Source of the DNA: Gammaproteobacteria bacterium
Lineage (GTDB): Bacteria; Pseudomonadota; Gammaproteobacteria; Pseudomonadales; Azotimanducaceae
Length of the DNA: 64,000 nucleotides
NCBI GenBank assembly: GCA_009846005.1
Contig: VXYL01000070.1
Location: 196,947 to 260,946, forward strand
Direction of reading: 5' to 3'
Both the position numbers and the translations under genes were made by a program. The notes below the pieces were generated by a model that saw only the letters and a program-made list of their open reading frames with translations, was not told the DNA's origin and did not search any database. Position 1 is the stretch's first letter. Each line of letters begins with the position of its first letter. This document shows positions 16,851 through 25,970 of the stretch, in pieces.

Positions 16851-17786
16851 ATGCGGAACATCCACGTACTAGGCGCACTACTGGCGCTCGCTACAGCTAC
16901 ATCCGCCGAGGAGGCGGACTGGTATCCATCCGTGCATGGCGAAGGCGATACGCTCGGTGCCATCAACCACCTGTCACCGGACAAGGTCGTCGAGGCGGCC
17001 CGGTTGGTCAAGACCGGCAAGACCTATGCGCTCGGCGTGGTCACGGGCTGGGAGTCGCCCGCCTATCCGCCGCGGCACTACGCGATCACGGTTATTCAAC
17101 CCGGCCAGGACCTTGGACCCACCATGGGCGCGAATCGGGCGACAGGCAACGACGACCTGCTCTATACCTGGATGGGCATCGGCAGCCAGATCGACGGCCT
17201 GGGCCACATGGGGATCGACCACGTCTACTACAACGGGTTGCACGCCAAGGACTTCGTCACCACCAAGGGGCTCACGGCGCTTTCCATCGAGAAGATCCCG
17301 CCGATGGTCGGCCGCGGCGTGCTGCTCGACATGACCCGCCACTTCGGCGAGAACCCGTTGCCGGCAGGCACCGTGTTCAACGAGGCCGAAATCAAGGCGC
17401 AGGCCACCGCACAGGGCGTCGAGATCGGCAAGGGCGACGTGGTGCTCTTCCACACCGGCTGGCTCAACCTCGCCGGGGTGGACAACGAGACCTTCATCGG
17501 AGGCGAACCCGGCCTCGGCATGGGCGGCGCCAAATATCTCGCTGGTCTAGACGTGGTCGCGGTGGGCGCCGATACCTGGGGCCTCGAGGCGGTACCTCAC
17601 GAGAACCCCGAGTTGATGTTCCCGGTCCACCCCGAACTGCTGGCCAAGAACGGCATCTACATCCTGGAGAATATGGACGTCCGGGCGCTGGCGGCGGACG
17701 AGGGCTGGGAGTTCCTGTTCGTGCTGGGACAGCCGCGCTTCGAAGGCGCGGTGCAGGCGGTGATCAATCCGGTGGCGATCAGGTAA
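16851..17786 (+). CDS. Cyclase/KynB-like metal-dependent hydrolase, exported
   Basis: A 311-residue PF04199-type protein with a signal peptide (MRNIHVLGALLALATATSA). The metal-site region reads SQIDGLGHMGIDHVYYNG, the variant found in the long-chain subfamily in place of HxGTHxD; GDVVLFHTGWLN and VAVGADTWGLEAVPHENPE also match. Members include arylformamidase and isatin hydrolase, but the substrate of this subfamily is not fixed. ATG 16851 has GGGGGAGA just upstream; in-frame codons further up (16773) lie in the divergent promoter and are rejected. Expected in the periplasm. Confidence 0.88.
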   Translation: MRNIHVLGALLALATATSAEEADWYPSVHGEGDTLGAINHLSPDKVVEAARLVKTGKTYALGVVTGWESPAYPPRHYAITVIQPGQDLGPTMGANRATGNDDLLYTWMGIGSQIDGLGHMGIDHVYYNGLHAKDFVTTKGLTALSIEKIPPMVGRGVLLDMTRHFGENPLPAGTVFNEAEIKAQATAQGVEIGKGDVVLFHTGWLNLAGVDNETFIGGEPGLGMGGAKYLAGLDVVAVGADTWGLEAVPHENPELMFPVHPELLAKNGIYILENMDVRALAADEGWEFLFVLGQPRFEGAVQAVINPVAIR

Positions 17787-17823
17787 CCAACGGGAGAACA
17801 AGCAAGGGATCACTCAAGACACA

Positions 17824-17862
17824 ATATTGATAATTCGGATGCGGACTCCGAATTTTCAATAT
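17824..17862. promoter_or_regulatory. Long palindrome, probable operator/promoter of the DUF4143 ATPase
   Basis: Arms ATATTGATAATTCGGA and TCCGAATTTTCAATAT (16 bp, one mismatch) around a 7-base spacer, ending 11 bases before the ATG at 17874. It is a markedly AT-rich patch in GC-rich DNA. Position and symmetry suggest an operator or an untranslated hairpin controlling the ATPase gene. Confidence 0.65.
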
Positions 17863-17873
17863 ATAGTCCAGGG

Positions 17874-19037
17874 ATGCTTCCTCGTGCGGACTATCTTGAG
17901 CAACTAGCGCGTGCTACAGCGCGATCGCCCGTCACCGCGTTGTTGGGACCGCGCCAATGCGGCAAGACGACGCTGGCGCGTGCTTTCGCGGACACCCGCG
18001 AGTCGAACTTCCTCGATCTCGAGTCCGAGGTCGACCTGCGCCGCCTCGCCAATCCCGAGATGGTCTTGGGTTCGCTCGCCGGCCTCGTGGTCCTCGACGA
18101 GATCCAACGCGCTCCACATCTGCTCAATGTCCTCCGGGTTCTGGTCGACCGACCCGATGCCGACACACGCTTCCTGATCCTCGGCAGCGCATCGCCGGAT
18201 CTGGTACGTGGCGTCTCCGAGTCCCTGGCCGGTCGCGTGGAATTCGTCGAACTGGCCGGATTCGGTCTGTGCGAGACCGATGTCGAGAACTGGCGGGAAC
18301 TATGGGTCCGGGGCGGACTCCCCCGGTCCTATCTGGCCGCGTCAGACGACGACAGCCTAGCCTGGCGAGACGGATTCGTGCGCACCTTCCTAGAGCGGGA
18401 CATTCCTCAACTGGGCATCTCCATTCCGGTACCGGCCATGCGCCGGTTCTGGACCATGCTGGCGCACTGGCACGGCCAGACGTGGAACGCCTCCGAACTC
18501 GGTCGTTCGATGTCCGCCAATGACAAGACCGTGCGCCGCTACCTAGACGTACTGACCGGCACGTACATGGTGCGGCAGTTGCAGCCCTGGTTCGAGAATC
18601 TCGCCAAACGGCAGGTCAAGGCACCGAAGATCTATCTACGCGACACCGGGCTGCTGCACGCGTTGCTGGGTACCGGCACCGAGGAGGCGCTCCTGTCCCA
18701 CCCCCGGGTCGGGGCGTCCTGGGAGGGCTTTGCGGTCGAACAGGTGCTGGCAGCGCTCCGCCCCCCGCAGGCTTGGTTCTGGGGTGCCCACGGCGGAGGC
18801 GAGATCGACTTGCTGATTCCGGACAATGGCCGTCGCCTCGGTTTCGAGATGAAATTCAACGAAGCGCCCGAGGTCACCAGGGTAATGTACAACATCGTTG
18901 ACACGCTGCGTCTTGACCACCTTTTCGTCGTTTCGCCCGGCAGGGACTCCTACCCAGTGGATCCGCGGATTAGCGTTCTCTCGGTCTTCGACTGCCCGGA
19001 CCTCGACCAACACATCCAAGACACGGTGAACGAGTAG
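17874..19037 (+). CDS. ATP-binding protein, AAA + DUF4143 family
   Basis: A 387-residue protein: Walker A GPRQCGKTTLA (about 26-36), Walker B LVVLDEIQRAP, sensor region RFLILGSASPDL, then the DUF4143 C-terminal nuclease-like domain (WEGFAVEQVLAAL, GAHGGGEIDLLI, GFEMKFNEAPE, where the D and ExK pattern resembles PD-(D/E)XK). These common genes are stand-alone in many bacteria and are often suspected of mobile or addiction-like behaviour; function is unproven. The start is ATG 17874 with little leader after the palindrome. The next gene follows after 3 bases. Confidence 0.9.
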   Translation: MLPRADYLEQLARATARSPVTALLGPRQCGKTTLARAFADTRESNFLDLESEVDLRRLANPEMVLGSLAGLVVLDEIQRAPHLLNVLRVLVDRPDADTRFLILGSASPDLVRGVSESLAGRVEFVELAGFGLCETDVENWRELWVRGGLPRSYLAASDDDSLAWRDGFVRTFLERDIPQLGISIPVPAMRRFWTMLAHWHGQTWNASELGRSMSANDKTVRRYLDVLTGTYMVRQLQPWFENLAKRQVKAPKIYLRDTGLLHALLGTGTEEALLSHPRVGASWEGFAVEQVLAALRPPQAWFWGAHGGGEIDLLIPDNGRRLGFEMKFNEAPEVTRVMYNIVDTLRLDHLFVVSPGRDSYPVDPRISVLSVFDCPDLDQHIQDTVNE

Positions 19038-19040
19038 CCT

Positions 19041-19950
19041 ATGAAAGTCGGAGTTCTCGGGAAAAACGCCCGGCAAGGCGCGTCGCTTGCGAGTCTCGTG
19101 GACGAAGTTGTCGGATACGAAGAGCAAGGTTTCTCAAGCTACTGGATGCAGCAGGCTAGCACGTTCCATGCGCTAACCATGATGGGGGTGATTGGCCATA
19201 GCACATCCAAAATCGAACTCGGAATCGCGACAATACCGACCTACCCTCGTCACCCCGGCGCGTTGGTGCATCAAGCCTGGACAGTGAATGTCTTGGCGGG
19301 CGGACGCCTGGTATTGGGTATTGGACACCGCTGAACCCGAGTACGAGGAATTGGGTTTGAGCTACGACAAATCCGTTGGACACATTCGTGACTATCTGCC
19401 GAGAGTCGAGGAGTCAGGGAACTCCGATGACGCTGAACTCGAAGACAAGGCAGACGCAGGAGTCGAGTTGGATTTCCCAGAACCCGAGCCATACAAGGTG
19501 GTTGTTTCCGCACAAACCCCAGAGATGCGAAAAGCCGCAGGCCGCCTCGCAGACGGCGCAGTGACATGGATGGTCAGTCAAGAAACCATTCGCAATCACA
19601 CGGTACCGGAGGTGACGAAAGCAGCCAAAGACGCGGGTAGAGACGCTCCACGGATTGCAGTCGGACTGCCGGTTTGCGTGCACGATGACAAAGAACAAGC
19701 CGTAGCGCGAGCCAACGAGATCTACGACATCTACGGCCAGCTACCGACCTACCGTCGTCAACTGGATGCGCAAGGAATCGGGAATCCCGGGGACATCGCT
19801 GTGGTAGGCAATGAGGGCGAGGTCGAGGCGCAGTTAGGGACCTTCTTCGACGCCGGTGCCACAGAGATCGTTGCCAGCATCTTTCCCGCAGGCAATGACC
19901 GTCGTGAATCGTTCGCAAGGTCCGCGGAGTGTCTGCGGAACCTTCTCTAG
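19041..19950 (+). pseudogene. F420/FMN-dependent luciferase-like monooxygenase, frameshifted
   Basis: The first part (19041-19334) encodes a proper LLM N-terminus (MKVGVLGKN..., GRLVLGIGHR) and then hits TGA. The rest of the enzyme continues in the +1 frame from about 19334 to 19950 (EPEYEELGLSYDKSVGHIR, GAVTWM, YGQLPTYR, VGNEGEVEAQLGTF). Relatives have about 12 residues between GIG and LSYD; only about ten codons plus one base are left here, so a small deletion broke the frame. The gene is less GC-rich than its neighbours. Probably non-functional unless the sequence is wrong. Confidence 0.8.
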
Positions 19951-19968
19951 AGATTCGACGGGACGCGC

Positions 19969-19995
19969 GCGGGACGGGACGAGCCCGTCCCCTAC
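19969..19995 (-). repeat. REP-like palindrome
   Basis: On the minus strand: GTAG head, stem GGGACGGG, loop CTCGT, stem CCCGTCCC. Its TAG (19992-19994) is the stop codon of the Rph-like gene. Confidence 0.85.
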
Positions 19996-22886
19996 TCGTC
20001 GAGCAGTTTCACGGTGCCGACGTCGCCGTCCACGCTGATCTCTTGGCCGTGCTTGATGCGCTGAGTGCTGGTGCCGGTCCCTACCACCGCCGGGATACCG
20101 TACTCCCGGGCGACGATGGAGCCATGGCCCAGGATGCCGCCCATGTCCGTGACCAGCCCGGATGCGTGCGCGAAGAGCGGCGTCCAAGCGGGATTGGTCA
20201 TCGGGCAGACCAGGATCGACCCGGGCCGCATCTGATCGAACTCGGCCGGCGAGTTGATGAGGCTCGCCGGCGCGGTGATCGTCCCGGGACTGACGGGCAC
20301 GCCGATCATCGTATCCGAGTTCGGGTCGTTGACAAATTGGGTCTCCTTGAACTTGACGCCCGGATCGGCGCTCGCGTCGAAGGGCACGGTGCCCGGCGGA
20401 TGCAAACGCTTGCGTTGCTCCCGGAGCTCGAACCGCTCCTCGGCCAGTTGGCGGAGTTCGGCAACGGCGTTGTCTTGCTTGCGGGCAGCGGCCGCCTGCT
20501 GCAGCTCGTCGAACCTGAGATAGAAGACGTGGTCCCGGTCCGGGAGGGTGCCGACATCCTTAAGCCGCTGGCCCAGTTCCAACGCCAGGGGCCGCAGCGC
20601 GGGCCAAGCCTGGTACAGGTAGAACATCACCTCTTCGCGGATGAAGTAGAAACGGTGGGTAAACCAGTGCCGGAAGCGGAACTGCCAGTATTGCAGACCG
20701 TCGAGTAGCTCGAGGATATCCGCCATCGCCTTCTCGCGTTTCCGGGTTGCCTCAATCTCGTGGTTCTTGGGGTTGTAGTTCTCGTCCGAGACCATCGTTT
20801 TCAACGTTGCCAGCAGGCCGGACGGATCCTCGAGGGGCAGCGGCTCCGCGAAGTCCAGGCTGTAGCCCAGGTGGCCGTAGATGCCCAGATAGCCGTTGAT
20901 CGCCTCGACGACCGATGCCGCCGCCGGGGTGGCCTCGAGCGTCTGCATCAACCGTTTCGCCGGCGTCGTAATGACCAGTTCCGTCAGGGCTTCGTCCTCG
21001 CGGATCTGGCTCGCGATCGTGAACAGGTGCTCATTGGCTTCCATGGTCTTGCCCTTGAATCCGGACAGGAACTGGCCGCTGGTGAAATTGTGGTCGGGCA
21101 ACGCTTCACGAAGGAACGCTTGCAGCTGATCGTCGGTCGACTTGGCCACACCGAACGTGTGGCCGCCGTTGCCGCTCCAGAAACTGCCGCCGGCGATGGC
21201 CAGTTCGCGGATCCCCTCGAGCAATTGGTCGTCGGACGCGTTGGCCACGTCCACCTGCTCCCACTTTTCCCGGGTCGCCAGGATCATGGGTTTCGCCCAG
21301 TCGTAGAAATCCTTGATCTGGTTCTCGTTGACCTGGGTCCGGTTGAAGGCACCGAAGGTCGGGTTCTGGCTCTCCGGTTTGGTGACGAGGGCGGTCACGT
21401 CGTTGAGGTCCGAAGAAGCCGCCCAGTCTTCGTAGGCCGAGCGGTCCTCGTCGGAGAGCGACTCCAGGAACAGGCCGATGTCGTGTTCGGCCATTTCGGC
21501 CTGTTGCGCTGCACCAGGCCGATGTGACGGTATCGCGCCGCCCTTCATTCGCTCGCTGAGCCTCTTCCCGGCCCGGTCCGTGCGACCCCGGTATCCCTCG
21601 GCCCCCGCCTCTTCCGCATCGGCCTTGATCTCGGCCGCATCCATTTCCGCCTCGGTCATCGCTTCGGTGAGCCGTTCCTTGCGCGCCTGGATGATGAAGG
21701 GCCAGTCGAAACGCTGAAAGGCATAGCCGTGCATGGAGATGAACATCGGACCGCCGCCTTCCATGATGCTCTTTCGCGGCTCGCCGTCCTTCCCGGTCTC
21801 GAGCCCCACCCACAGGTACATCTCGTCGAACAACGGCGTGCAGGGGTCCGGGATGTTCTCGACGATCTGCCGGCGCGCGAGTATCTGCGCGGGCGGCGGC
21901 GGCTCCCATTCGACCTCGATGGGTTGGGGCGGCAGATTGGTGATGGGCCGCGACTGCAGCATGAAGAGCCTGCCGCCGGCGTAGGCCCACTCGATGTCCT
22001 GGGGAACCCCGTCGAAATGCGCCTCGGCTTTGAGGGCGAGAGTCACGAGTTCCTCGATGGCTTCGTCCGACAAGGAGGATTCGCCACGTTCACTTTCGGC
22101 GATATCCTCAAGCTTCGTGCCCTGGTCGCCATCGGCAACGATCTTCTGTTCCTTGGCGCCGATGATCGTGTCCGTGGCTTGCATGGTTTCGCGATCGACC
22201 GTGTATGTGTCGGGTGTCACCTGGCCGCCGACAACGGCTTCGCCGAGACCGAAGCTGGCGTTGATGATCATCTCCGAACGCTCGCCGGTGGCCGGGTTGG
22301 CGGTGAAGAGAATGCCGGACACATCCGACGAGACCATCAACTGCACAACCACCGCCATGGCCACCGCATCGTGCTCGATGCCCATCTCGTGGCGGTAGGC
22401 CATCGCCCTGGGCGTCCACAGGGATGCCCAGCAGTTTCTTACGGCCGCGACGACCTCGTCGGCGCCCCGTACATTGAGGTAGGTGTCCTGCTGGCCTGCG
22501 AAGGACATGTCGGGCAGGTCCTCGGCATTGGCCGACGAGCGCACGGCCACTGCGGGGTTGTCGCCCTCGATAGCTTGGTACGCGGCAGCGATTTCCGCTG
22601 CCATCGCCTCGGACATGGCGTCGGATTGGAACAACGCCTGGATCGACTCGGAGGCCTGGTCGAAGGAGAGCGTGAACTCGCCGATCGTCGGCTTGGCCAG
22701 TTCGATGATCTTCGCCTGCAGGTCGTTGTCGGCGACGAAGCGTCGGTAGGCCGCGGTCGTTACGTAGAAGCCTCCGGGAACCGCGAGCCCGGCGTTTGCC
22801 ATTTCCGCGAGCGAGCGGCCCTTGCCGCCGACCACCTCGAGCGTGGCCTCGCCGGTATCGATGGGCAGAATGTTCGTGTTGGTCAT
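19992..22886 (-). CDS. PEP-synthase/rifampicin-phosphotransferase-like dikinase
   Basis: A 964-residue protein: an N-terminal ATP-grasp domain of the PPDK_N type (VGGKGRSLAEMANAGLAVPGG; AVRSSANAEDLPDMSFAGQ; VSGILFTANP), a long central region, and a C-terminal swivelling domain with the phospho-histidine motif GGILGHGSIVAREYGIPAV (His near residue 920). There is no PEP-binding TIM barrel after the His domain, so the layout is that of rifampicin phosphotransferase, not PEP synthase. The acceptor is unknown. ATG 22886 has GAGG ten bases upstream; an in-frame extension to 23015 enters the divergent promoter and is rejected. The gene ends on a REP-supplied TAG. Confidence 0.85.
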   Translation of the reverse strand: MTNTNILPIDTGEATLEVVGGKGRSLAEMANAGLAVPGGFYVTTAAYRRFVADNDLQAKIIELAKPTIGEFTLSFDQASESIQALFQSDAMSEAMAAEIAAAYQAIEGDNPAVAVRSSANAEDLPDMSFAGQQDTYLNVRGADEVVAAVRNCWASLWTPRAMAYRHEMGIEHDAVAMAVVVQLMVSSDVSGILFTANPATGERSEMIINASFGLGEAVVGGQVTPDTYTVDRETMQATDTIIGAKEQKIVADGDQGTKLEDIAESERGESSLSDEAIEELVTLALKAEAHFDGVPQDIEWAYAGGRLFMLQSRPITNLPPQPIEVEWEPPPPAQILARRQIVENIPDPCTPLFDEMYLWVGLETGKDGEPRKSIMEGGGPMFISMHGYAFQRFDWPFIIQARKERLTEAMTEAEMDAAEIKADAEEAGAEGYRGRTDRAGKRLSERMKGGAIPSHRPGAAQQAEMAEHDIGLFLESLSDEDRSAYEDWAASSDLNDVTALVTKPESQNPTFGAFNRTQVNENQIKDFYDWAKPMILATREKWEQVDVANASDDQLLEGIRELAIAGGSFWSGNGGHTFGVAKSTDDQLQAFLREALPDHNFTSGQFLSGFKGKTMEANEHLFTIASQIREDEALTELVITTPAKRLMQTLEATPAAASVVEAINGYLGIYGHLGYSLDFAEPLPLEDPSGLLATLKTMVSDENYNPKNHEIEATRKREKAMADILELLDGLQYWQFRFRHWFTHRFYFIREEVMFYLYQAWPALRPLALELGQRLKDVGTLPDRDHVFYLRFDELQQAAAARKQDNAVAELRQLAEERFELREQRKRLHPPGTVPFDASADPGVKFKETQFVNDPNSDTMIGVPVSPGTITAPASLINSPAEFDQMRPGSILVCPMTNPAWTPLFAHASGLVTDMGGILGHGSIVAREYGIPAVVGTGTSTQRIKHGQEISVDGDVGTVKLLDE

Positions 22887-23140
22887 GTGGCTAGGTCCTC
22901 GACCTTCTGTCAGTTCACTTGCAGTGGTTTTGCGTGCTCGGGCCGGAGATCCGCGAACGGCAACGCCGTGGTACGCGCTCCAGCGGCGTTGGGACTTCCA
23001 GCGCCCGCGCATCATAGAGCACGGGCGATCCGGGTCGAAATCGGAGTCTCCCCAAAACCGCCGGCCCCTCCGGTTGTGCCGCCTCCGTTGATCGAACTAT
23101 GCTCGCCCGCTTGCCGGATTCAACGAACACGAGGTGACAC

Positions 23141-24214
23141 ATGGGCCCGATTCCCAAGGGCGGCACGGTTGCGGTGACGGGCGCCGCCGGATTCATCGGC
23201 GGCTGGGTCGTTCGACGGCTACTGGACAAGGGCTACCGGGTGAGAGCTTGCGTCCGCGACGCCAGCGATCCGGAACGCACCGATTTCCTGCGCGCCATGC
23301 CCGGTTACGCATCGGGACGGCTCACCGTCCATTCGGCCGACCTGGACGAGGACGGCTGTTTCGACGACATCTTCCCCGGCTGCCACGGCGTCGCGCATGT
23401 CTCGCACGTGTCCACCTATAGCGACCACGACTACGTCAACCGGGTCTGCAACCACATAATCGAGAGCGTCAACAAGGCGCGGACGGTGCGCCGGGTGGTC
23501 GTGACATCAAGCGTCGCCGCGGTGATGTCCGATGCCGATATGAACGAGTTCGCTCGCCGGCCGGTGTTCTACGAGGACCGCTATCCGGACGAGTTCAACC
23601 CGAAGCGGACGCCGGAGCGACAGGGCTACTCGATGGCCAAGGTCATCGCCGAGAACGCGTTCTCCGACGCCGCCGAGAAAAACGGCGACTGGGAGGCCGT
23701 CACGTGCTGTCCCGCGGACAACGTCGGACCCATTCAATCGGCGCACCAGAAGAACAGGGGACCCTGGCAGCACAACATCGAGATGATGCTGCTCGGGGAA
23801 TGCGCCCAGAGCGGTGCCTATCGTCCCTGGATGACGGTTGACGTCCGCGACGACGCGGACTGCCACATCGGGCTCTTGGAGAGCGTCCACGTCAAGAACG
23901 GCGAGCGCTACATCGCCTGGTCCACGGACAAGGTGAACGTGGAGGACATCTGCGCCGGCATCGACCGGTTGCTACCCGAACTTGGCCACGACACGCCGGA
24001 AGTGACCGACAACTTCCCCGACTACATCAGGGAACGGGAAACCAAGTACCGCCGCATCTGGGCGGGATGCGAACTACGAAACGACCGCATGAAGGCGGTC
24101 ACCGGCGTCGAGTTCCGACCGTTCGACGAGTCGTTGAGGGATTGCGTCGAGTCGTTGCTAACGGTCGCGCAAGTAAAGCCGAAGCTGCGGGAAGGGTTCG
24201 AACACCGGTTGTAG
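23141..24214 (+). CDS. Extended SDR, NAD-dependent epimerase/dehydratase (dihydroflavonol reductase-like)
   Basis: A 357-residue Rossmann protein: GAAGFIGGWVVRRLL is the TGxxGxxG nucleotide-binding loop, VTSSVAAV the catalytic Ser strand, and YSMAK the YxxxK pair. Clearly paralogous to the SDR at 61.8 kb (shared RACxRDA... and DLxxxGxxDDxFxGCxG segments). Start ATG 23141 has GAGGTGA upstream. Reaction unknown; relatives reduce or epimerise keto/hydroxy groups of small carbonyl compounds. The stop TAG belongs to a REP head, and the last residues (GFEHRL) run straight into it. Confidence 0.88.
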   Translation: MGPIPKGGTVAVTGAAGFIGGWVVRRLLDKGYRVRACVRDASDPERTDFLRAMPGYASGRLTVHSADLDEDGCFDDIFPGCHGVAHVSHVSTYSDHDYVNRVCNHIIESVNKARTVRRVVVTSSVAAVMSDADMNEFARRPVFYEDRYPDEFNPKRTPERQGYSMAKVIAENAFSDAAEKNGDWEAVTCCPADNVGPIQSAHQKNRGPWQHNIEMMLLGECAQSGAYRPWMTVDVRDDADCHIGLLESVHVKNGERYIAWSTDKVNVEDICAGIDRLLPELGHDTPEVTDNFPDYIRERETKYRRIWAGCELRNDRMKAVTGVEFRPFDESLRDCVESLLTVAQVKPKLREGFEHRL

Positions 24215-24283
24215 GGGACGGGCTTGTCCCGTCCCGTCGCCTCAACGTCCCGCAGTTCGGGCGGCCACAAGGGCCGCCCCTAC
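24211..24283. repeat. Two opposed REP-like palindromes between convergent genes
   Basis: Plus-strand copy 24211-24238 (stem GGGACGGG/CCCGTCCC) supplies the TAG of the SDR gene. Minus-strand copy 24259-24283 (stem GGGCGGCC/GGCCGCCC) supplies the TAG of the serine hydrolase gene. The pair is arranged head-out, like a BIME. Confidence 0.85.
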
Positions 24284-25482
24284 GGGATCGAGGCGTAGAC
24301 GAGTCCCTTGAGCTTCTCCTGGATCGAGTTCGGCATGCCGATGAACTGGGGCATGAAAACCGCCACGAGTTCATGGCCGGGGTCGATCCAGAAGAAGGTT
24401 CCGGCAGCGCCGCCCCAGGAATAGGATCCACGGGGGGTGGAGCCGCCGTCCTGCGTGACCACGGCAAAGCCCAGACCGAACCCGCTGTTCGGCCAGAGGC
24501 CCTCCGGCAACTGGTCGGTGGTCATCAGCGCCACGGTCTCCGGTTGGAGCACACGGGTGCCGTCGAGCGTGCCGCCGTTCAGGATCATCTGGCAGAAGCG
24601 CACGTAGCTCTCCGTGGGCATCACCAAGCCGCCGCCGCCAGAGAGAAACGTGACGCCGATGAATTCGGGATCCTCGCGCGGGTTGTCCTGAACGACGAAA
24701 TTGCCGTCCTTAAACTCGTGGTCGGTGCCGAACCGGTGCACGACTTCGGCGGGCACGTCGAAATAGACGTCCTTCATGCCGAGCGGCTCGAACATGTGCT
24801 CATCGAGGAAGTCGTCCAACGGCTGCCCGCTCACGCGTTCGACGAGTTGCCCGAGAACGTCCGTCGAGAAGCTGTAGTGCCAGCGCGTACCGGGCTGGAA
24901 TAGGAGCGGAATGTCGGCGAGTTTTCGCACCAGGATGTCGGTGTCGCGGACGAGGTAGTCCCAATCGTCGATCAGGCCGGCTTCGCGATAGGCCTTGTCG
25001 ACCGGCGTGTTCCCGACGTAGCCGTAGCTCAAACCCGAGGTGTGCAGCAGGAGGTGCTTAGCGGTCACCGGCGGATCGACGGGAACGATCTCGTCGCCTT
25101 CGTAGGCGGTCTGGCCCTTCCACTCGGGAAAGAACCTCGTGACCGGTTCGTCGAGATCGAGCTTGCCGTCGTCGAGGAGCATCAGCGCGGCGGCGCTGGT
25201 GATCGGCTTGGTCATGGAGTAGATGCGGATCAGCGAATCCATCTGCATCGGCGCGCCGGTTTCGAGGTCGAGGGTGCCGGTCGCATGTTCGAAGACGACC
25301 TGGCCGCGCCGAGCGATCATCGCCGTCATGCCCACCAACTCGCCGTCGGCCACCAGCCGGTCCATCTCTGCTGCGACAGCGTTCAAGCCTTGCTTCGTCA
25401 TTCCCACCGCCTCCGGCTCGGCGCGCGGCAACTCCCCGGCGTTGGCCATCGTGGCGCAAACCAGCGCGCCTACATGGAACAA
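24280..25482 (-). CDS. Serine hydrolase, class C beta-lactamase / esterase fold
   Basis: PF00144-type protein. Catalytic SMTK (S-x-x-K) follows DSLIRIY; the Tyr motif is in LLLHTSGLSYGYVGNTP; the C-terminal region has SYSWGGAAGTFFWIDP. Family members are esterases, D-aminopeptidases or beta-lactamase-like hydrolases. The hydrophobic stretch LFHVGALVCATMANA looks like a short signal peptide, which favours TTG 25482 over ATG 25449; the start is uncertain because REP palindromes lie immediately upstream and may have removed the original 5' end. The stop is also REP-supplied, so this gene is bounded by REPs on both sides. Confidence 0.82.
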   Translation of the reverse strand: MFHVGALVCATMANAGELPRAEPEAVGMTKQGLNAVAAEMDRLVADGELVGMTAMIARRGQVVFEHATGTLDLETGAPMQMDSLIRIYSMTKPITSAAALMLLDDGKLDLDEPVTRFFPEWKGQTAYEGDEIVPVDPPVTAKHLLLHTSGLSYGYVGNTPVDKAYREAGLIDDWDYLVRDTDILVRKLADIPLLFQPGTRWHYSFSTDVLGQLVERVSGQPLDDFLDEHMFEPLGMKDVYFDVPAEVVHRFGTDHEFKDGNFVVQDNPREDPEFIGVTFLSGGGGLVMPTESYVRFCQMILNGGTLDGTRVLQPETVALMTTDQLPEGLWPNSGFGLGFAVVTQDGGSTPRGSYSWGGAAGTFFWIDPGHELVAVFMPQFIGMPNSIQEKLKGLVYASIP

Positions 25483-25487
25483 AACCC

Positions 25488-25599
25488 GTAGGGGCGACCC
25501 TTGTGGTCGCCCGCTCGACCCTTGTGGTCGCCCGCTCGACCCTTGTGGTCGCCCGCCTTGGGGGGCCGCGATACGGGACGGGACAAGCCCGTCCCCTAC
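25488..25599. repeat. REP-like palindrome cluster with a 21-bp tandem triplication
   Basis: A complete plus-strand element (GTAG head at 25488) is followed by two headless copies of its hairpin: three tandem 21-bp units at 25494-25514, 25515-25535 and 25536-25556, differing only at the first base. A minus-strand copy with stem GGGACGGG/CCCGTCCC follows at 25574-25599. Confidence 0.88.
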
Positions 25600-25668
25600 G
25601 GTTCGATTTCCCTTGCGCTGCCGCAGCAAATCCCCAAGACGCGACGGCGCGTTAGACTGCCGCCGCAC

Positions 25669-25953
25669 ATGACTCGATCGACGACCAAGCGCGCCCGCCT
25701 GCTGATCGGCGGCCGGGTCCAGGGCGTGGGATTTCGCTACTCGACCTATGTCGAGGCCGACTCGCTGGGCCTCAACGGCTGGGTCAGAAACCTGCCCGAC
25801 GGTCGCGTCGAAGTCGTCGCCGAAGGCCCGCAGGCCGCCGTCGAACGACTGGTCGAGTGGTGCCGACGGGGACCGCGCTATGCCTGGGTCCGGAACGTCG
25901 ATGTCGCCTGGGAGGTGCCCCACGACGAATCCGGTGGCTTCGGCGTTCGATAG
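25669..25953 (+). CDS. acyP: Acylphosphatase
   Basis: A 94-residue protein with the complete acylphosphatase signature: [11 protein letters not shown] with Arg23 and GWVRNLPDG with Asn41, the catalytic pair at the usual positions. It hydrolyses acyl phosphates such as acetyl-, carbamoyl- or 1,3-bisphosphoglycerate in the cytoplasm. ATG 25669 gives the standard length; longer in-frame reading runs into REP palindromes and is rejected. It is convergent with yacG, with 17 bases between stops. Confidence 0.95.
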   Translation: MTRSTTKRARLLIGGRVQGVGFRYSTYVEADSLGLNGWVRNLPDGRVEVVAEGPQAAVERLVEWCRRGPRYAWVRNVDVAWEVPHDESGGFGVR

Positions 25954-25970
25954 CACTTCGCCTCGCGCCA

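Noticed and set aside
21729-23177. Long open frame antisense to the Rph-like gene
   Set aside because: Arg/Gly/His-rich low-complexity translation typical of a shadow frame; the minus-strand gene has clear catalytic motifs.
24211-24283. REP palindromes as Rho-independent terminators
   Set aside because: Stems are suitable but no T-run follows in either direction, and the same element also occurs at non-terminal positions; treated as repeats.
25494-25556. Possible CRISPR array (three 21-bp repeats)
   Set aside because: Units are directly adjacent without spacers, each is a palindrome of the REP family, and no cas gene is near.
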